50,536 nt of DNA, from contig NZ_FCOE02000049.1 of the NCBI RefSeq assembly GCF_001544915.2, positions 1 to 50,536 of the forward strand. The letters run 5' to 3'. This document shows positions 13,710 to 22,344 of the stretch, piece after piece (positions within the stretch are counted from its first letter, which is position 1; every line of letters begins with the position of its first letter). The notes below the pieces were generated by a model. It made no database searches and was not told where the DNA came from. It saw only the letters and a list, made by a program, of their open reading frames with translations. The position numbers and the translations under genes are program-made. Source of the DNA: Caballeronia pedi. GTDB taxonomy: Bacteria > Pseudomonadota > Gammaproteobacteria > Burkholderiales > Burkholderiaceae.

Positions 13710-16106
13710 ATGAGTCAGACACCATTGCCCATCTCCGCCGCCGTGGACCCGGATCTCGAAATCGATCAGGATTCGATGCTCGATGCGGACAAGCCGCATG
13801 CGGCGCGCAAGTACATCGACGCGGTCCTCGAACAGTCCTTCCGCCACCTGTTCGGGCCAACCGCCACGCCGGAGCAGCCACGCAAGCACGACGTCGTTTC
13901 CATCGCGAAACTGACTAACGGCCTCGCGAGCTACATCACTCCGGAAGAGATCAAGGAAGTCAAGGCGGCTTTCCACTTCAGCGACGAAGCGCATCTCGGG
14001 CAATATCGCCAGAGCGGCGAGCCGTACATCACGCATCCGGTCGCGGTCGCGGAAATCTGCGCGGGCTGGAAGCTCGACGCGCAGTCGATCATGGCGGCCC
14101 TGCTGCACGACGTGATCGAGGATCAGGGCGTCACCAAGACCGAGATCGCGGAGCGCTTCGGCGCGAAGGTCGCGGAACTGGTCGACGGCTTGTCCAAGCT
14201 GGACAAGATGGAATTCCGCAATCGCGAGGAAGCGCAGGCGGAAAACTTCCGCAAGATGCTGCTCGCGATGGCGCGCGACGTGCGCGTGATTCTCGTCAAG
14301 CTCGCCGACCGGCTGCACAACATGCGCACGCTCGGCGCGGTGCCGCCGGAGAAGCGCCGGCGCGTGGCGCGCGAGACGCTGGACATCTACGCGCCGATCG
14401 CGCATCGGCTTGGTCTGAACAATACGTATCGCGAACTGCAGGACCTTTCGTTCGCGAACTTCAATCCGAACCGCTACGCCACGCTCGAAAAGGCCGTGAA
14501 GGCCGCGCGCGGGAACCGGCGTGAAGTGGTCGGCAAGATTCTCGAAGCGGTGCAGCGCACCATCGCGGACGCGAAGATCAACGCGGAAGTCACCGGCCGC
14601 GAGAAGACGATCTTCAGCATCTACAAGAAGATGCGCGACAAGCAGTTGTCGTTCTCGCAGGTGCTCGATGTCTACGGTTTTCGCGTGGTCGTCGAGAGCG
14701 CGCTCGAATGCTATACGTGCATCGGTGCGCTGCATGCGCTCTACAAGCCGGTGCCGGGCAAGTTCAAGGACTACATCGCGATTCCCAAGGTGAACGGCTA
14801 TCAGTCGTTGCACACCACGCTGGTCGGCCCGTTCGGTGCGCCGATCGAGTTCCAGATCCGCACCCGCAAGATGCATGAGATCGCCGAGGCGGGCGTCGCG
14901 GCGCACTGGCTCTACAAGAACGGCGGCGCGGACCTGAACGACGTGCAGAAGCGCGCGCATCAGTGGCTCAAGTCGCTGCTCGACATTCAAAGCGAAGCGG
15001 GCGATTCGAGCGAATTCCTCGAACACGTCAAGATCGACCTGTTCCCGGACGCGGTCTACGTCTTTACGCCGAAGTCGAAAATCATGCCGCTGCCGCGCGG
15101 CGCGACCGCGCTCGACTTCGCGTACTCGATCCACAGCGACCTCGGCAACCAATGTGTCGCGGTGAAGATCAACAACGAGCTTCTGCCGCTGCGCACGGAG
15201 CTGAAGAGCGGCGATATCGTCGAAGTGATCACTGCGCCGTATTCGAAGCCGAATCCCGCGTGGCTCGGCTTCGTGCGCACCGGCAAGGCGCGCTCGGCGA
15301 TCCGTCACTATCTTAAAACGATGCGCCTGAACGAGTCGGTCCAGTTGGGCGAGCGGCTGGTCGATCAGAGTCTCAAGGGCTACGGCCTCGCGCTGTCGGA
15401 TGTCACGCCGGAAGTGTGGGAAAGGCTCGTGCAGTGGACCGGCAACAAGACGCGTCAGGAAATCTTCGCGGACATCGGTCTCGGCCGGCGCGTGGCGGCG
15501 GTGATGGCCAAGCGCATCGAAGTGCTGATGAACGGCATCGCCGACGACGAGGATCATCCGCATCGCGAGCATCACAACACGAATACCGCGCCGCCAGTGG
15601 TCATCACGGGCACGGAAGGCATGTCGGTGCAATTGTCGCCGTGCTGCCGTCCGATTCCCGGCGACGACATCATGGGCTACATCGGCATCGGGCTCGGCAT
15701 GGCGATCCACACGACCGAATGCCGCGTCGCGCAACGGATTCACCGGCGCGATCCGGGCCGCTGGATCGACGTCGCGTGGGCGCCGCAGCCGGGGCGTCTG
15801 TTCGACGTCGCCGTGAAGGTGCTGGTCAGGAACACGAAGGGCGTGTTCGCGCGCGTCGCGGCGGATATCACGTCGGCGGACGCGAACATCGTACATATCG
15901 CGATGGACGAGGACGTGTCGCAGGAAGCGAAGATGCTGCGCTTCGTGATCCAGGTCAGCGACCGCGTGCATCTGGCGAACGTCATGCGCCGCGTGCGCAC
16001 CAATCCGGACGTGATGCGCATCGCGCGCGAGCGTCCCAGCGACGAACCGCATCACCGCAATCAGGACGGCGGCATGCGCATCGACCGCGAGCGCGCCGAC
16101 TACTGA
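13710..16106 (+). CDS. spoT: Bifunctional (p)ppGpp synthetase/hydrolase SpoT (Rel type)
   Basis: A 798-aa long RSH enzyme controlling the stringent response. The hydrolase domain is intact: HPVAVAEICAGWKLD then LLHDVIED, with the metal-binding HD at 133-134 and ED at 137-138. The synthetase domain contains SIYKKMRDKQLSFSQVLDVYGFR. The TGS domain (VFTPKSKIMPLPRGATALDF) is at about 450-510, and a C-terminal ACT domain begins near FDVAVKVLVRNTKGVFARVA. There is an N-terminal extension of about 50 residues. It forms a unit with rpoZ upstream. Confidence 0.96.
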   Translation: MSQTPLPISAAVDPDLEIDQDSMLDADKPHAARKYIDAVLEQSFRHLFGPTATPEQPRKHDVVSIAKLTNGLASYITPEEIKEVKAAFHFSDEAHLGQYRQSGEPYITHPVAVAEICAGWKLDAQSIMAALLHDVIEDQGVTKTEIAERFGAKVAELVDGLSKLDKMEFRNREEAQAENFRKMLLAMARDVRVILVKLADRLHNMRTLGAVPPEKRRRVARETLDIYAPIAHRLGLNNTYRELQDLSFANFNPNRYATLEKAVKAARGNRREVVGKILEAVQRTIADAKINAEVTGREKTIFSIYKKMRDKQLSFSQVLDVYGFRVVVESALECYTCIGALHALYKPVPGKFKDYIAIPKVNGYQSLHTTLVGPFGAPIEFQIRTRKMHEIAEAGVAAHWLYKNGGADLNDVQKRAHQWLKSLLDIQSEAGDSSEFLEHVKIDLFPDAVYVFTPKSKIMPLPRGATALDFAYSIHSDLGNQCVAVKINNELLPLRTELKSGDIVEVITAPYSKPNPAWLGFVRTGKARSAIRHYLKTMRLNESVQLGERLVDQSLKGYGLALSDVTPEVWERLVQWTGNKTRQEIFADIGLGRRVAAVMAKRIEVLMNGIADDEDHPHREHHNTNTAPPVVITGTEGMSVQLSPCCRPIPGDDIMGYIGIGLGMAIHTTECRVAQRIHRRDPGRWIDVAWAPQPGRLFDVAVKVLVRNTKGVFARVAADITSADANIVHIAMDEDVSQEAKMLRFVIQVSDRVHLANVMRRVRTNPDVMRIARERPSDEPHHRNQDGGMRIDRERADY

Positions 16107-16168
16107 CGCGGCGCGGGTATGCGGCGTGCATGCCTGTCGTCGTCCGACGAACAGGAGAGAGCGCCGCA

Positions 16169-16657
16169 ATGAACACTTCCGATCTCGAAGACTCCACGCT
16201 CGACTATTGGGTCGCGCGCGGGCTGCACGAATTCATCCGCGAGATTCACTTCACCGACAGCGGCGAGACGCTATCAATACGCGGCAACGACCGCGGCAAG
16301 CCGTGGGACGGGCGCTTCCTGCCGTCGACGTCGTGGGACGCGGCGTCGGTCGTCCTGGAGCGCGCCTGCCGGCTCGAGATGCACGATCACGGGCGCGGCG
16401 AGGTGGTATGCACCGTGACCTTCGGCAAGGACGGTCAGCCGGTGGAAGGGCGCGGGCCGTCGCTGCGCATTGCCTTGCTGCGCGCGTTCGTGCGGCATGC
16501 GTTCGGCGATGCGGTCGAGGATGAAGTTTTGCGCCGTCCGCAATCGCTGCTCGGCGCGCGCGCGGAGGCGATCGGCGAGTCGAGCGCGGTGGCGTCGGTG
16601 GAGGATGTGCCATCGCCGGAGAAGCATATCGGCGATATCGGTTCGGCGCCGCGTTGA
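16169..16657 (+). CDS. Hypothetical protein, possibly DUF2591-like (162 aa)
   Basis: The protein begins MNTSDLEDSTLDYWVARGLH; an AGGAGAG lies about nine bases upstream. The opening LxDYWVARG resembles DUF2591 proteins, which occur in phages and Burkholderia chromosomes without known function. The middle (RPDW-like turn in GKPWDGRFLPSTSWD) fits that family, followed by EGRGPSLRIALLRAFVRHAF. The last 40 residues are low complexity. It follows spoT by 62 bases and may be co-transcribed with it. Nothing in the sequence points to an enzymatic role. Confidence 0.7.
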   Translation: MNTSDLEDSTLDYWVARGLHEFIREIHFTDSGETLSIRGNDRGKPWDGRFLPSTSWDAASVVLERACRLEMHDHGRGEVVCTVTFGKDGQPVEGRGPSLRIALLRAFVRHAFGDAVEDEVLRRPQSLLGARAEAIGESSAVASVEDVPSPEKHIGDIGSAPR

Positions 16658-16684
16658 TCGATGCGCGCGTGAGCGGCGCGGAAA

Positions 16685-16715
16685 ACAAAAAGGGCCTTCC
16701 GTATGGAAGGCCCTT
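16685..16715 (-). terminator. Terminator for the tRNA-Arg transcript
   Basis: An 11-bp stem AAGGGCCTTCC / GGAAGGCCCTT with a four-base loop is followed, on the minus strand, by TTTTTGTTTT. It lies just past the CCA end of the first tRNA-Arg and ends that transcript. Confidence 0.85.
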
Positions 16716-16722
16716 CAAAAGA

Positions 16723-16799
16723 TGGCGCGGCTGGCAGGATTCGAACCCACGACCCCTTGGTTCGTAGCCAAGTACTCTATCCAACTGAGCTACAGCCGC
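16723..16799 (-). tRNA. tRNA-Arg(ACG), downstream copy
   Basis: A 77-nt tRNA with encoded CCA at 16723-16725. The acceptor GCGGCTG pairs with CAGCCGC, the anticodon loop CTACGAA gives ACG (read as inosine after editing), and the T-loop GTTCGAATC is standard. It appears identical to the copy at 16880-16956. Confidence 0.97.
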
Positions 16800-16879
16800 A
16801 CGCAAAACGGTACTGCTTGTACTTCACTGCGCTGTGGTTAGCGCTTGATGCTTTCATGAGGCGAAAACATCAGAATAAG

Positions 16880-16956
16880 TGGCGCGGCTGGCAGGATTCG
16901 AACCCACGACCCCTTGGTTCGTAGCCAAGTACTCTATCCAACTGAGCTACAGCCGC
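16880..16956 (-). tRNA. tRNA-Arg(ACG), upstream copy
   Basis: A 77-nt tRNA with encoded CCA at 16880-16882 and the same cloverleaf and ACG anticodon as the copy at 16723-16799. An 80-base spacer without genes separates the two. Both are probably cut from one precursor driven by the promoter at 16970-16998. Confidence 0.97.
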
Positions 16957-16969
16957 ACGCAGAAGCGGA

Positions 16970-16998
16970 ATTATAGCCAAGCCTGTTCCGAAAAGGAA
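16970..16998 (-). promoter_or_regulatory. Promoter of the tRNA-Arg pair
   Basis: On the minus strand a perfect TATAAT (16970-16975) lies about seven bases before the expected start point and 14 bases before the tRNA 5' end. At a 17-base spacing the -35 position reads TTCCTT (16993-16998), a weak match. The start region is GC-rich, as at stringently controlled promoters. Confidence 0.6.
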
Positions 16999-17118
16999 GG
17001 GGTTTCGGCCAAATTATCGGATTTCCTTCGACGATTCGCTCGGCGGGAAGGGTGCAAGGCGTGGTAAGTTGATGTTTCGAAAGCAGGCAACCCTCGGAAA
17101 TCGACAGCGATTCGCATC

Positions 17119-17670
17119 ATGAACAAGGCATTTGTCAAAGAGTCGGACGACACCGACGACGACCTCGAACTCGGCCATCCCGATGTTCCGGCGGGCACGA
17201 AGAACTACATCACGCCTGCGGGCCATCAGCGGCTGCGTGACGAGCTCCTGCAGCTTCTCGACAACGACCGGCCGGAGGTGGTCAAGCTGGTCTCGTGGGC
17301 GGCCTCCAATGGCGATCGCTCGGAGAATGGCGACTATATTTACGGCAAGCGGCGGCTGCGCGAAATCGACCGGCGCATCCGGTTTCTGACCAAGCGGCTC
17401 GATCTCGCGGAAGTGGTGGACAGCAGCAGGCAGGAGAACGTCGATCAGGTGTTCTTCGGCGCGACGGTGGAGTACGCGGGCGAAGACGGCGACGTGAAAA
17501 CGGTGACGATCGTCGGCGTGGACGAGGTGGATCTCGACCGCGGCTACGTGAGCTGGATCTCGCCGGTCGCGCGGGCGCTCCTGAAGGCGAAGATCGGCGA
17601 TACGGTCGCGCTGCACACGCCGGCCGGCGTGCAGCAGATCGACATTCTGGAAGTGCGATATCCGCATTGA
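17119..17670 (+). CDS. greB: Transcription elongation factor GreB
   Basis: A 183-aa Gre factor that enters the RNA polymerase secondary channel and stimulates cleavage of backtracked transcripts. NYITPAGHQRLRDELLQLL opens the coiled-coil domain. Its tip carries the acidic pair in the segment NGDRSENGDYIYGKRRLREI, whose YxYGKRRLREID is the feature that separates GreB from GreA. The C-terminal FKBP-like domain ends in VRYPH. An acidic N-terminal tail (ESDDTDDDLELG) precedes the domain, as in other Burkholderiaceae GreB proteins. Confidence 0.95.
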   Translation: MNKAFVKESDDTDDDLELGHPDVPAGTKNYITPAGHQRLRDELLQLLDNDRPEVVKLVSWAASNGDRSENGDYIYGKRRLREIDRRIRFLTKRLDLAEVVDSSRQENVDQVFFGATVEYAGEDGDVKTVTIVGVDEVDLDRGYVSWISPVARALLKAKIGDTVALHTPAGVQQIDILEVRYPH

Positions 17671-17700
17671 AGCGGCCTCGACTCGCCGTCGCTTGAACGA

Positions 17701-17727
17701 AAAAAAGCCGCTCGGAGAGCGGCTTTT
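17701..17727. terminator. Bidirectional terminator between greB and the porin gene
   Basis: A seven-bp GC stem GCCGCTC / GAGCGGC with a GGA loop is flanked by six A residues on the left and four T residues on the right. The A/T tracts extend the pairing. It can end both the greB transcript and the convergent porin transcript. Confidence 0.85.
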
Positions 17728-17751
17728 CTACTGCGAGACTGCGGGTGAAGC

Positions 17752-18912
17752 TTAGAAGCGGTGACGCATGCCAACCGTTGCCGACACCTGATTCGAGCCC
17801 GACGACATGCCAACGCCGTTGATCACTGCGCCGATGGGCAGGTTTTCCTGGTCGGTCATGTGCTGGTACTCGCCTTGCAGGTAGACGTCGGTACGCTTCG
17901 ACAGCGCGTACGCCGTTTGCAGGCTGAACTGATGGAACTTCGGCTTTTCGCCGTCGATGCGGCTGTCGGTGTACGTGTACGCACCCGCGAGCGACAGAGC
18001 CGGCGTCAGGTTGTAGCGGCCGTTGACTTCATAGTTCGTGAAGCGGACGTGACCGTCGGTCAGGTTGATCGAACCGGCGCCTTGCGTACCGACGCTCGTG
18101 ATCGACGAAGCGTTGTCCAGCATCGTTTGCGTGAACACGAAGCCGACGGTTGCCGGGCCGAACGCGTAGTTCAGGCCACCGCCGAAGATGCGCTGACGGC
18201 CAGCCACGAACGGCGTGTTGTCGGTCGTGATCGCGCCGTTGACGTTGTTCGTCGGCGAGCCGACGTTGTTCAGTTGCATGTACGCAGCGGCGACATTCAA
18301 CGGGCCGTAGTTGTACGACGCGCCGACGCTGTATGCGCGGTTATCCGCGAAGCCGCCTGCTTCGTTCGAGAAGCCGTACATCGCGCCCAGCTTGAAGCCA
18401 GCGTAGTTCGCGCTCGTGTACTTGACCGAGTTGTTCACGCGGAACGTGTTGTCGAGGTTGTCGTTGTCGAACGGGTGGGCGAACTGCGTGCCGCCGTACT
18501 GTGTGCCCGTCAGAGCCAGCGGGCCCATGAAGTCGACCACGGAGTCATATTGACGGCCGAGGGTGATCGAGCCGAACTGGTTGCTCGACAGACCGACGAA
18601 TGCCTGACGGCCGAATTCACGACCGCCCTGGCCGTTCGTGCCGTTCATGATGTTGAAGCCGTTCTCCAACGTGAAGATCGCCTTCAGGCCGCCACCGAGG
18701 TCTTCAGACCCGCGCAGGCCCCAACGGCTGCCGTTGACCGAACCGCTCGTCGCCTTGAAGTTGCTGTGGCCCGGGCCGCCGACTTGCGTGATCTGGTTGT
18801 TCGTGTAGGTGATGCCCGCATCGATCAGGCCGTACAGCGTGACGCTGCTTTGCGCATGGGCGGCGGTAGCAAAAACGCCCGACAGGGCGGCGACCATGAG
18901 AGTCTTTTTCAT
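17752..18912 (-). CDS. General porin (Gram-negative porin family, OpcP/OmpC-like)
   Basis: A 386-aa outer-membrane porin. The signal peptide MKKTLMVAALSGVFATAAHA ends at an AHA|Q cleavage site. The mature protein opens QSSVTLYGLIDAGITYTNNQ, the standard first strand of Burkholderia porins, and ends in VGMRHRF, the aromatic C-terminus needed for barrel assembly. The motif GSRWGLRGSEDLGGGLKAIF is also typical. GGAG lies eight bases before the ATG at 18912. The upstream frame to 19023 is leader. The long AT-rich upstream region leaves room for complex regulation. Confidence 0.93.
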   Translation of the reverse strand: MKKTLMVAALSGVFATAAHAQSSVTLYGLIDAGITYTNNQITQVGGPGHSNFKATSGSVNGSRWGLRGSEDLGGGLKAIFTLENGFNIMNGTNGQGGREFGRQAFVGLSSNQFGSITLGRQYDSVVDFMGPLALTGTQYGGTQFAHPFDNDNLDNTFRVNNSVKYTSANYAGFKLGAMYGFSNEAGGFADNRAYSVGASYNYGPLNVAAAYMQLNNVGSPTNNVNGAITTDNTPFVAGRQRIFGGGLNYAFGPATVGFVFTQTMLDNASSITSVGTQGAGSINLTDGHVRFTNYEVNGRYNLTPALSLAGAYTYTDSRIDGEKPKFHQFSLQTAYALSKRTDVYLQGEYQHMTDQENLPIGAVINGVGMSSGSNQVSATVGMRHRF

Positions 18913-20224
18913 CTTTGTAACTCCGAGAGCAGATAGGGCCGAGGACCCAGGCTTTGTGGAAACCTCACTCCGTGGCGCTGCGAGAGGCGCGGGTGGAGGA
19001 GCAACGCATCGGCGACGCGACACATTTGTTTCCGGACCAGACGAAGTGTAAAGACGGTGTTACAGGCGGTGCGTTCCGAATTCCGCAATAAACCATTGTT
19101 GATGCGGCAATGATCGACGGGGCGTATATTTTTCTTTATATACAATGATTTATCGGCGAATAAAGTCGTAAGTGAAGAGGTGTCAACCTAACGACGTTGC
19201 GCATGCGCGACATGAGTTGGCGTGAAAATACAACGTAAATCTTCTGACATCCGATTATTGATGGTTCTGAAACAGAAGTTTGCGATTTTTGCAGGTAATT
19301 AATGCGGGCCGCATCGCTATACTGTCATTTCTGCTTTCCGAAGCAGACTTTTTCGTTGACGGGAAAAGATCTCCAAACTTTGTCAGCGCGACTTCCCGGT
19401 CGCGCTTTTTTTTGCTCGATTCTCTTGCTCCTGGATGGCGTAGAGCCTTGTTTACACAGGCGGAGCGGCCAGATTCCGCCAGTGATCGCGATGCCAGGCG
19501 GGATCGAATTCGAGCTGCGAATCGGCGTCGGTTGCGACGATCATCGAATTATCGTCGGCGCTCGTGATTACATTTAAGTTGCGACTTAATTTCCATCTTG
19601 TTAGCGCCGGAGGATTGGGCAAGTTGAGTCAGTGCTTACAATTCCAATAATCTTGTTGCCGCAAATTGCGCGATTAATCATTAACTGAGTTTTTTCACGA
19701 TCGGCCCAAGTTTGACTATATTCCAACTGTCTGGTTTTGCGCGTTTTATAATCGCGTGAGCCTGAGAGACCGACGTAAAAGTCATTTTCTAGGTATTCGA
19801 ATCTAATCGAAAAAGTTGGCGTGGCTCGGCACGGCATGATTCGGGGCATTGCCACGATGCTCAAGCCCCAGGCGGCTGCCGCGAAGGTGCGCGGCCCAGC
19901 GCAGAAGCGCAGCGGACAGAAGATTGGGTACCGTGTGTGCGATGAATTACGCCTGCATTCAGCAATCGTGAAATAAGGGAATGCGATTACGGGTTACTCG
20001 CTATTGCGCCTTTTAATCACGCTGGTGCACCAAGCCGTCAATTCGAAACACGGCGAACGCCAAGTCCCGAACGAAATAAAAAACTCCATCGTATCGTGCA
20101 AGAATTCCGAGCGTTCATCAGCACGGCGTCCGCCAGCCAAAGCCCGAGCCTCACGCTGCGTTAGAATGGTCGATCCAGCACACGCTCCATCCAGGCTCAT
20201 CGCGCCGTCTTCCCGTCGTCCACG
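18913..20224. other. 1.3-kb gene desert between porin and exonuclease genes
   Basis: I see no convincing protein gene here. The stretch from about 19050 to 20100 is clearly less GC-rich than the flanks. It holds the porin leader, a TGTAA-N8-TTACA inverted repeat near 19047-19064, the candidate small RNA at 19330-19413, and after that no features. Short frames at 19302-19577 (+) and 19601-19864 (-) lack ribosome-binding sites and family resemblance. Confidence 0.6.
19330..19413 (+). ncRNA. Candidate small regulatory RNA with its own promoter and terminator
   Basis: A TATACT -10 box (19318-19323) lies seven bases before a hairpin TCTGCTT-TCCG-AAGCAGA (19330-19347). A 37-base single-stranded, A/U-rich linker follows. 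The unit ends in a strong intrinsic terminator, AGCGCGAC / GTCGCGCT (19385-19406) running into eight T residues. About 84 nt with two hairpins, a linker and a long U-tail is the classic layout of an Hfq-binding sRNA. The -35 region is a poor match. No open frame of any size fits inside. Confidence 0.55.
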
Positions 20225-21370
20225 ATGCATCTCGATCCATCCGCAAGCTTTGCCTATCCCTCCGCACCCATCGTATTCGTCGATCTCGAAACGACCGGCG
20301 CGACTTTCGGCGTGGACCGTATCACCGAGGTCGGCATCGTGGAGGTCGGGCCATCGGGCGTGTCGCAATGGACGTCGCTGGTCAACCCGCAAAAGCCGAT
20401 TCCCGCGTTCATCCAGCAGCTGACCGGCATCACCGATGCCATGGTCCGCGATGCCCCGACGTTCGAACAGCTCGCCGCCGGTCTGCTCGAACGAATGGAC
20501 GGCCGGCTCTTCGTCGCGCATAACGCGCACTTCGACCACGGCTTTCTGAAGGGCGAATTCAGGCGCATGGGTCTTCGCTTCGCGCCGGATGTGCTCTGCA
20601 CGGTGCAGCTTTCGCGCGCGGTGTATCCGGCAGAAAGCCGCCATGGTCTCGACGCACTCGTCGAACGACACGCACTCGTCCCCGCCGCGCGGCACCGTGC
20701 GCTCGCCGATGCCGACTTGCTCTGGCAGTTCTGGCAACACCTGCATCGCGCGCACACGCCGGATGTGCTGCGCGCGCATCTGGACCGCGTGACGCGGCGC
20801 TTTCAGCTCGCCGCGCATATCGACGAAGACACCATCGAGCAGATGCCCGCCGGCTGCGGCGTCTATATGTTCTATGGCGACGACGACGCGCCCGTCTACA
20901 TCGGCCGCAGCGTGCGCTTGCGTCAGCGCGTGCGTTCGCATCTCGTCGGGCCGCGGCGTTCGGCGAAGGATCTGCGTCTGGCGGCGCTCGTGCGCCGCGT
21001 CGAATGGAAGGCGACCGGTGGCGAAATAGGCGCACTGCTGGCCGAGGCGCAATGGATCGCGAACGTGCGTCCGGCGCTCAATCGCGCGCCGAAGTCGCGT
21101 CCCGGCGACGCGCGCGGCGCGCCGTGGCCGTATGCGGGCGGCATTGCGATCGAAGAGCGCGATGAGGCGTCGGGCGAGCGCGCGTGGCATGTCATCGACA
21201 ACTGGTGCTATCTCGGCATGGCCAGCACGCTCGCGCAAGCCGGCGAGCTGCGCGGGCGCGCCGGTGCACCCGCGTTCGAGCTGTCGACTTATCGCATTCT
21301 GGGCGAGCGTCTCGCGCGAGGGCTTGTCGTGACGCCGCTCGCTCCCGTCACGCTCGCCACCGCTGTCTGA
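20225..21370 (+). CDS. DnaQ-like 3'-5' exonuclease fused to a GIY-YIG nuclease domain
   Basis: A 381-aa two-domain protein. Residues about 15-180 are a DEDDh exonuclease related to the Pol III epsilon subunit: IVFVDLETTG (ExoI, D and E), FVAHNAHFDHGFL (ExoII) and HRALADADLLW (ExoIII, catalytic His and Asp). Residues about 205-290 are a GIY-YIG domain (GCGVYMFYGDDDAPVYIGRS) like that of UvrC or Cho. This fusion is known in proteobacteria and is thought to act in DNA repair. The ATG at 20225 is the first well-placed start. The neighbours suggest it is transcribed alone. Confidence 0.88.
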   Translation: MHLDPSASFAYPSAPIVFVDLETTGATFGVDRITEVGIVEVGPSGVSQWTSLVNPQKPIPAFIQQLTGITDAMVRDAPTFEQLAAGLLERMDGRLFVAHNAHFDHGFLKGEFRRMGLRFAPDVLCTVQLSRAVYPAESRHGLDALVERHALVPAARHRALADADLLWQFWQHLHRAHTPDVLRAHLDRVTRRFQLAAHIDEDTIEQMPAGCGVYMFYGDDDAPVYIGRSVRLRQRVRSHLVGPRRSAKDLRLAALVRRVEWKATGGEIGALLAEAQWIANVRPALNRAPKSRPGDARGAPWPYAGGIAIEERDEASGERAWHVIDNWCYLGMASTLAQAGELRGRAGAPAFELSTYRILGERLARGLVVTPLAPVTLATAV

Positions 21371-21377
21371 AGCGGCA

Positions 21378-21980
21378 TCATCCGACCGCGCCCACGCCAC
21401 CCGTCGCGCAGACGTGCGACAGCGCGCGCATGAGCGGCGCGTTCATCGACGAGTTGTAGCGCGTCAGATGTTTCCATCGCGCGACACTCTCCGCGAGTCG
21501 AACGGGGCAGTCTTCCGCGTGACGAATCGGCTCGACGTGTGCAAGCGCCGACATGAGCGACTGCGTGAGCCGATCGAGCTTCGGGCGCGTATCCGTGGCG
21601 AGGTCAGGCGGCGATGTTTCCGGCGCGGCTTTCAGCGCGCGCCAGTTGGCGAACAGCGCGTTCTGCACCTCCTTGCTCGCGTCGATCTGGTCGCGAAAGA
21701 ACTGCCGCGCGAACTCGGGATCGACCTGCGCGGCGCTGGCCTTGGCTTCGACCTGCTTGAGCAGCGCCTCTTCGCGCGGCGCATCGGTGATCGGCTCCTG
21801 ATGCGCCCACTTCCAGCGCGCGACCGGCTCGGCGAGCGCGAGCCGTTGCGAGACGAGCGCGATCAGATTGGTGAACGGGGTGTCGTCGCCGTCGGCATGC
21901 ACGGTTGCGGGCGCGGCGAACGCGAGCGCGCAGGCAACAGCGGCGGAGGCGAGGAGGGAAGACTTCGATCGACGGCGCAT
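21378..21980 (-). CDS. Periplasmic chorismate mutase (secreted AroQ type)
   Basis: A 200-aa protein with a clear signal peptide (SLLASAAVACALAFAAPATVHA). The mature part starts with FTNLIALVSQRLALAEPVARWKW, the AroQ helix bearing the catalytic Arg and Lys, and continues with EEALLKQVEAKASAAQVDPEFARQFFRDQIDASKEVQ. It converts chorismate to prephenate outside the cytoplasm. The secreted gamma-class enzymes are found in several pathogens and soil bacteria. The start ATG 21980 gives a normal signal peptide. It is convergent with the exonuclease gene, with seven bases between their stops. Confidence 0.9.
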   Translation of the reverse strand: MRRRSKSSLLASAAVACALAFAAPATVHADGDDTPFTNLIALVSQRLALAEPVARWKWAHQEPITDAPREEALLKQVEAKASAAQVDPEFARQFFRDQIDASKEVQNALFANWRALKAAPETSPPDLATDTRPKLDRLTQSLMSALAHVEPIRHAEDCPVRLAESVARWKHLTRYNSSMNAPLMRALSHVCATGGVGAVG

Positions 21981-22194
21981 CGGGTTGCGGGCAAAAGCGC
22001 CAGAATAGCGCACTGATCTGCGATCCGAACGAGGAATCGACGAGGCGAGCCGCACCGCACGACTCACCCCGATGGGGTCATGGACGAGGGGCGCGACGCG
22101 GCCTGGCGTGAGCCATGTGCGGACCGGACGGTCCGGTTGCGCCGCGCGCAACAGGCGTCGTTCTCACGACGACGGCGTAATCCAGCGTGTCCGC

Positions 22195-22344
22195 CTATTT
22201 CGACTGCGCCGAGTTGCGCTGTTCGTCGAAGAACGCGCGCACATGCTCGGGCAGCTCAGTCGCGAGAAATTCGACGCCAACCGGTTCCGGATCCGGACAG
22301 TACACCTTGTCGGGCGTCGGGATTTTCGTCGGTTTTGCGTCCAT
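22195..22344 (-). CDS. Small conserved-looking protein (49 aa), unknown
   Basis: An open frame from ATG 22344 to TAG 22195 encodes MDAKPTKIPTPDKVYCPDPE, then PVGVEFLATELPEHVRAFFD and a short polar tail. It has a near-perfect ribosome-binding site (GAGGAGAG, about six bases from the ATG) and sensible codon use. The Pro/Asp-rich first half with one Cys followed by an amphipathic helix suggests a small folded protein or an adaptor. I recognise no family. It is too short for most gene finders. Confidence 0.6.
   Translation of the reverse strand: MDAKPTKIPTPDKVYCPDPEPVGVEFLATELPEHVRAFFDEQRNSAQSK

Noticed and set aside
11719..16169. Very long open frames on the minus strand opposite yicC, gmk and spoT (about 600 and 840 codons)
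   Set aside because: They are antisense shadows caused by high GC at third positions. Their translations are Arg/Ala/Asp/His-rich with no domains, and the plus-strand genes are certain.
16723..16956. Tandem identical tRNA-Arg genes as a sign of an integrated element
   Set aside because: No integrase or foreign genes lie between or beside them; the 80-base spacer is empty, so simple gene duplication explains it.
19302..19577. 91-codon plus-strand frame overlapping the candidate sRNA
   Set aside because: It runs straight through a strong terminator and lacks a ribosome-binding site.
19601..19864. 87-codon minus-strand frame in the AT-rich desert
   Set aside because: It starts at an unsupported TTG, has no Shine-Dalgarno sequence and shows no family resemblance.
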